Assembly (NCBI RefSeq): GCF_023278565.1
Contig: NC_064679.1
Coordinates: 1,178,001 to 1,242,000, forward strand
Source: Colletotrichum lupini
Lineage: Eukaryota > Ascomycota > Sordariomycetes > Glomerellales > Glomerellaceae
Direction of reading: 5' to 3'
DNA length: 64,000 bases
Positions 61,203-64,000 of this stretch are shown piece after piece (positions within the stretch are counted from its first letter, which is position 1; the number at the start of each line of letters is the position of its first letter). A program made the translations under genes and the position numbers. Below the pieces are notes generated by a model that was given only the letters and a program-made list of their open reading frames with translations, was not told the DNA's origin and searched no databases.

Positions 61203-64000
61203 TTAAGCGAGGTAGCGATACGTCGGCGTCGAGGCATCCTCTACGCGCTCGAGATACTCTCGCACAATCAAATCCTCGATTCGCTTTTTGATGAGACTAA
61301 TCTCGGGTTTGAAGCGACCGCTGAGTTGATCAATGACCTCTGTAATGAGCTGCGAATGACCAAGTTCCTTGCGTTGCCTATGATGGGGTTAGTTTAGCCA
61401 AGAGACCGAACATCAAGTGGTGGGTAACGTACTTCATGATGCGGACGAGAGCGGCATCGATAACGTGGGCTCGAGTCTGATTGTTCTTCTCTTCGGTTGC
61501 CTTCCGTTCGTCGTCGCCCTCGACCTTGCTGGTAGCATTGATGATGGGTGCCTTGATACGGACAGTCTTGCTGACGAAAGAGGCGTTGAACTTGAACTTG
61601 TCGCCGGCCTTCATGCCCTTGGTCGCGGGTTCCTTGGCGAGCACTCTGGCCTTGGGAACGATGGACAAAGAAGTCAGAGTTCTCGCAAGATCTGACATCG
61701 GGATGTTGGTCTTGGCTTGAATTTCCTCAAGAGAAAGCTCTTCGCCCTCCTCGAGTTCGTTGAATAGCAACAGCACCACCATGCCATAGGTCGGCACGTT
61801 GATCTCGTACTTTCGCTCTCGCGCCAGGGGTCCCTTGCCTCCTGGAATCGCGGGGAAGGTACACCGAACGTCCGCGCTGCCGGTGGACCCGAGCCAAGTG
61901 AGCTTGCGGCCGCTGCGGTTGGTGAGGTAGTACTTGAGTAAGCTTTCCTGGAGACGCTTGATATCGTCGGGGAAGATGCAGCCACCACTTTCAGAAAACT
62001 GTGAGGTGCGACCCATGATCTCGGGAGGCCATGAGTTGGTAGTCAAAATGTTGACAGCCAGCTCGATCTGCTTCCGAGACACGTCGCCCAGTCCCCTAAT
62101 ATGGTCGCGATAGCCTGAAGTCAGCTCGGCAGATGACTCCATGTCTCTGAACATGCCCTCGAACTTGGCCGTGAACTGGTTGCCCAACTCCTGCTTCATT
62201 CGAGAGATCATTGACTTTTCAACATCATGACTCTCCGACTTGTTGTTGAGAAGACGCTTGGCCAGGTGCTTCTGGTAGTAACGCTCAAACAGATCCTTAT
62301 CTGAGAGATACCGGATCACAGTAATGGCCTTCTCCAACACCGCCTCGGTTTCGGTCTCAGTCTTGCCGCGAATGCCGCGTCGAAGATTATCGTCAATGAA
62401 GAGCGATACGTATTCAGAGCTCTTGGTAAACATGTTGATGAAATCGGAAAAGCTCTTTGTGAGCGAGGTTTGGATAATCAAATCCTCTTGGAAGCACTTT
62501 TTCCACAGATTATCGAACTTATCCTTGAGCTTGAGCACGTCGTCAACCCACTTGATCGCCGCGGCCGTCTGCTGAGCCGATGAGCTCAGCGCCTTGGCCT
62601 TCTCCCCGCCCTCATTATCTTCTCCGTCGGCCGGCGCAGACGCTGCAGAGAAATTCGTCTCCTTGAGCATCTGCTCAATCTCGAGTCCCAGTTCGACCAC
62701 CCGTGTGGACAAAATCTTTTTGAGAGATGCCTTTTTGGCATCAACCCTTGATACCAGTTGGTAAAGAATTGTGAGCTCTTCCTCACGATCATAATTGACC
62801 ATGGACTTGAGCCCACTTCCTTCAAGGTTCAGAAAATCGTCCAGATGCGCCGAAATCAATTCTTCCTCAACGACCTTGATGGATCTCTCTCTCGTCTCAT
62901 AATGGATAGTAGTGTCGCATCGGTCGTTTTCTTCTTGTAGTCGGCGCTGAGTGTGCCGCAGCCAGGCGCCGGCGTCAGCCTCCCGGAGCAAGCGTTCACA
63001 CTCACGCTTGTAGTACGTTCGCTCGGAGTCAAGGTAAGCGGGCTCGAATACCGTCAAGTACAGCTTCTCTGCCTCTTGCTCCTCGTCCGACTCGTAGAGA
63101 GAATCCAGCATCCTTATGATGTTGCGCAACAAATGCCGATCGATGGTGTCACCATCGCGCTCCATGTTGACGTGATCGAGGATGACCGAGTTGAGGATAT
63201 CGAATACAGTATATTGACCTCCTGAGTTCAGTGACGCTCGCAGGATATGGTCGCGGAACAGGCCAATCGTGGCGGTGTAGATGGACGGCCGACGAGCATC
63301 CTGTGTGTAGCCGCGGTCGAGGTACATCAATATATCAGCCGTCATGTTCATTGACGTGTTGTGATGCTCCCATGATTTTCTGACGCCGCTCAGAAAGTGC
63401 TCGCCCATCTTGCGTCGTTCGTTGACCGAAGTAGCCGCACCACCCATTGCAGCGCTAACGAGGTTGGCCGTGACCAGCTTTTCGATATCGGGAATGACGT
63501 GTTCGGAAAAGTACTGCTCTTCGAATTGCTTGACGCGATCGTAGAGCATCTCACCCTTTTTCTTCAGGACTATCTTGTAAGATGCTCGGTAGAGCTGCTC
63601 GAATGAGAGTGTGCTGCAGTTTTGGTTGTGAATGTCGGTCAGGGCTTGCTTCAGTGTATCCCAGCACTGCTCGAAATCGCTCGTGTCGATGCCGGATGTC
63701 AACTTTTCACGGGTTAGTTTATGTTCTGAAAGTCTTGCTAGTGGTCATCCAAAGCATCTCAGCGGCCGCCTTGCAACTCGACGGTTCCTGAACAGTATAC
63801 ACATGACGTGTGCGTGATGAACGGAGACAAGCATGCAAGGATCACAGTTATAATAGACACAACACTCTGGTCGGCGCTGAAGCCATCACCACAAAAGGCA
63901 CAAGAGGCAAAAGACACACATTGCAGCTACAACAGGGGTTGACTGCTGGAGTTGGGAAGACTTACTCGTCCGGGGCGGCGCGGGGGCCGAATGCGACCGG
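61203..64000 (-). CDS. Cullin-3, 5' end outside the window
   Basis: Exons: from beyond 64000 to 63966, 63702-61433, and 61377-61203. The first exon piece encodes a basic segment ([11 protein letters not shown]) typical of fungal cullin-3 N-termini; its donor GTAAG is at 63965 and the acceptor AAAAG at 63703. The main exon reads [36 protein letters not shown] (adaptor-binding face), then the cullin homology domain ([21 protein letters not shown]). The final intron (GTACGT to ATAG) joins [19 protein letters not shown]; the winged helix and the neddylation-site region around the RIMK lysine follow, ending [17 protein letters not shown]. It scaffolds CUL3-BTB ubiquitin ligases. The visible coding part is about 826 codons. 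Confidence 0.94.

Overview
The window is a piece of a filamentous ascomycete genome, most likely a Sordariomycete. The evidence is: short spliceosomal introns (about 50-190 nt) with GTRAGT-like donors and CTRAC-type branch sites; a full-length fungal clathrin heavy chain, vacuolar dipeptidyl aminopeptidase B and cullin-3; GH131 and PTH11-like rhodopsin families; and one long AT-rich block showing the all-transition signature of repeat-induced point mutation (RIP). I cannot place it to genus from sequence alone.

Layout, left to right. 0.1-2.0 kb: secreted FAD-linked (berberine-bridge-like) oxidase, minus strand. 4.06-11.09 kb: a RIP-destroyed Ty1/Copia LTR retrotransposon in minus orientation with two 205-bp LTRs. 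Abutting its right LTR is the 3' part of a fungal rhodopsin-domain (PTH11-like) receptor gene whose 5' part is missing (11.09-11.69 kb). 13.6-15.6 kb: MFS transporter, minus. 15.6-21.8 kb: gene-poor, with a second AT-rich relic and one weak gene candidate. 21.9-22.7 kb: mitochondrial CCDC90/FMP32-type protein with a GC-AG intron. 23.3-24.5 kb: decayed reading frames. 25.7-31.0 kb: clathrin heavy chain (plus), convergent with dipeptidyl aminopeptidase B (31.7-34.6 kb, minus). 35.9-36.5 kb: YbjQ/UPF0145 protein, minus. 37.6-38.8 kb: secreted GH131 glucanase (plus), convergent with a SurE-type phosphatase (minus, to 39.95 kb). 41.8-44.7 kb: zinc-cluster regulator. 47.8-48.6 kb: conserved basic single-membrane-span protein. 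49.05-50.9 kb: an acidic/basic low-complexity protein and PRA1, both minus and almost touching. 50.9-57.3 kb: a 6-kb stretch with no gene I can support. 57.3-58.3 kb: C2H2 zinc-finger protein. 61.2-64.0 kb: cullin-3, minus, with its 5' end outside the window.

The genes do not form an obvious biosynthetic cluster. Several belong to membrane traffic and vacuolar function (clathrin, PRA1, DapB); the others are individual housekeeping, secreted or regulatory genes. Exon boundaries were derived by hand from splice consensus plus reading-frame continuity and are inference, not transcript evidence. I saw no clear tRNA, rRNA or CRISPR. I found no convincing undescribed system. The most unusual items are the retroelement junction that truncates the receptor gene, the ATG-less reading frame joined to PRA1, and the GC-AG intron.
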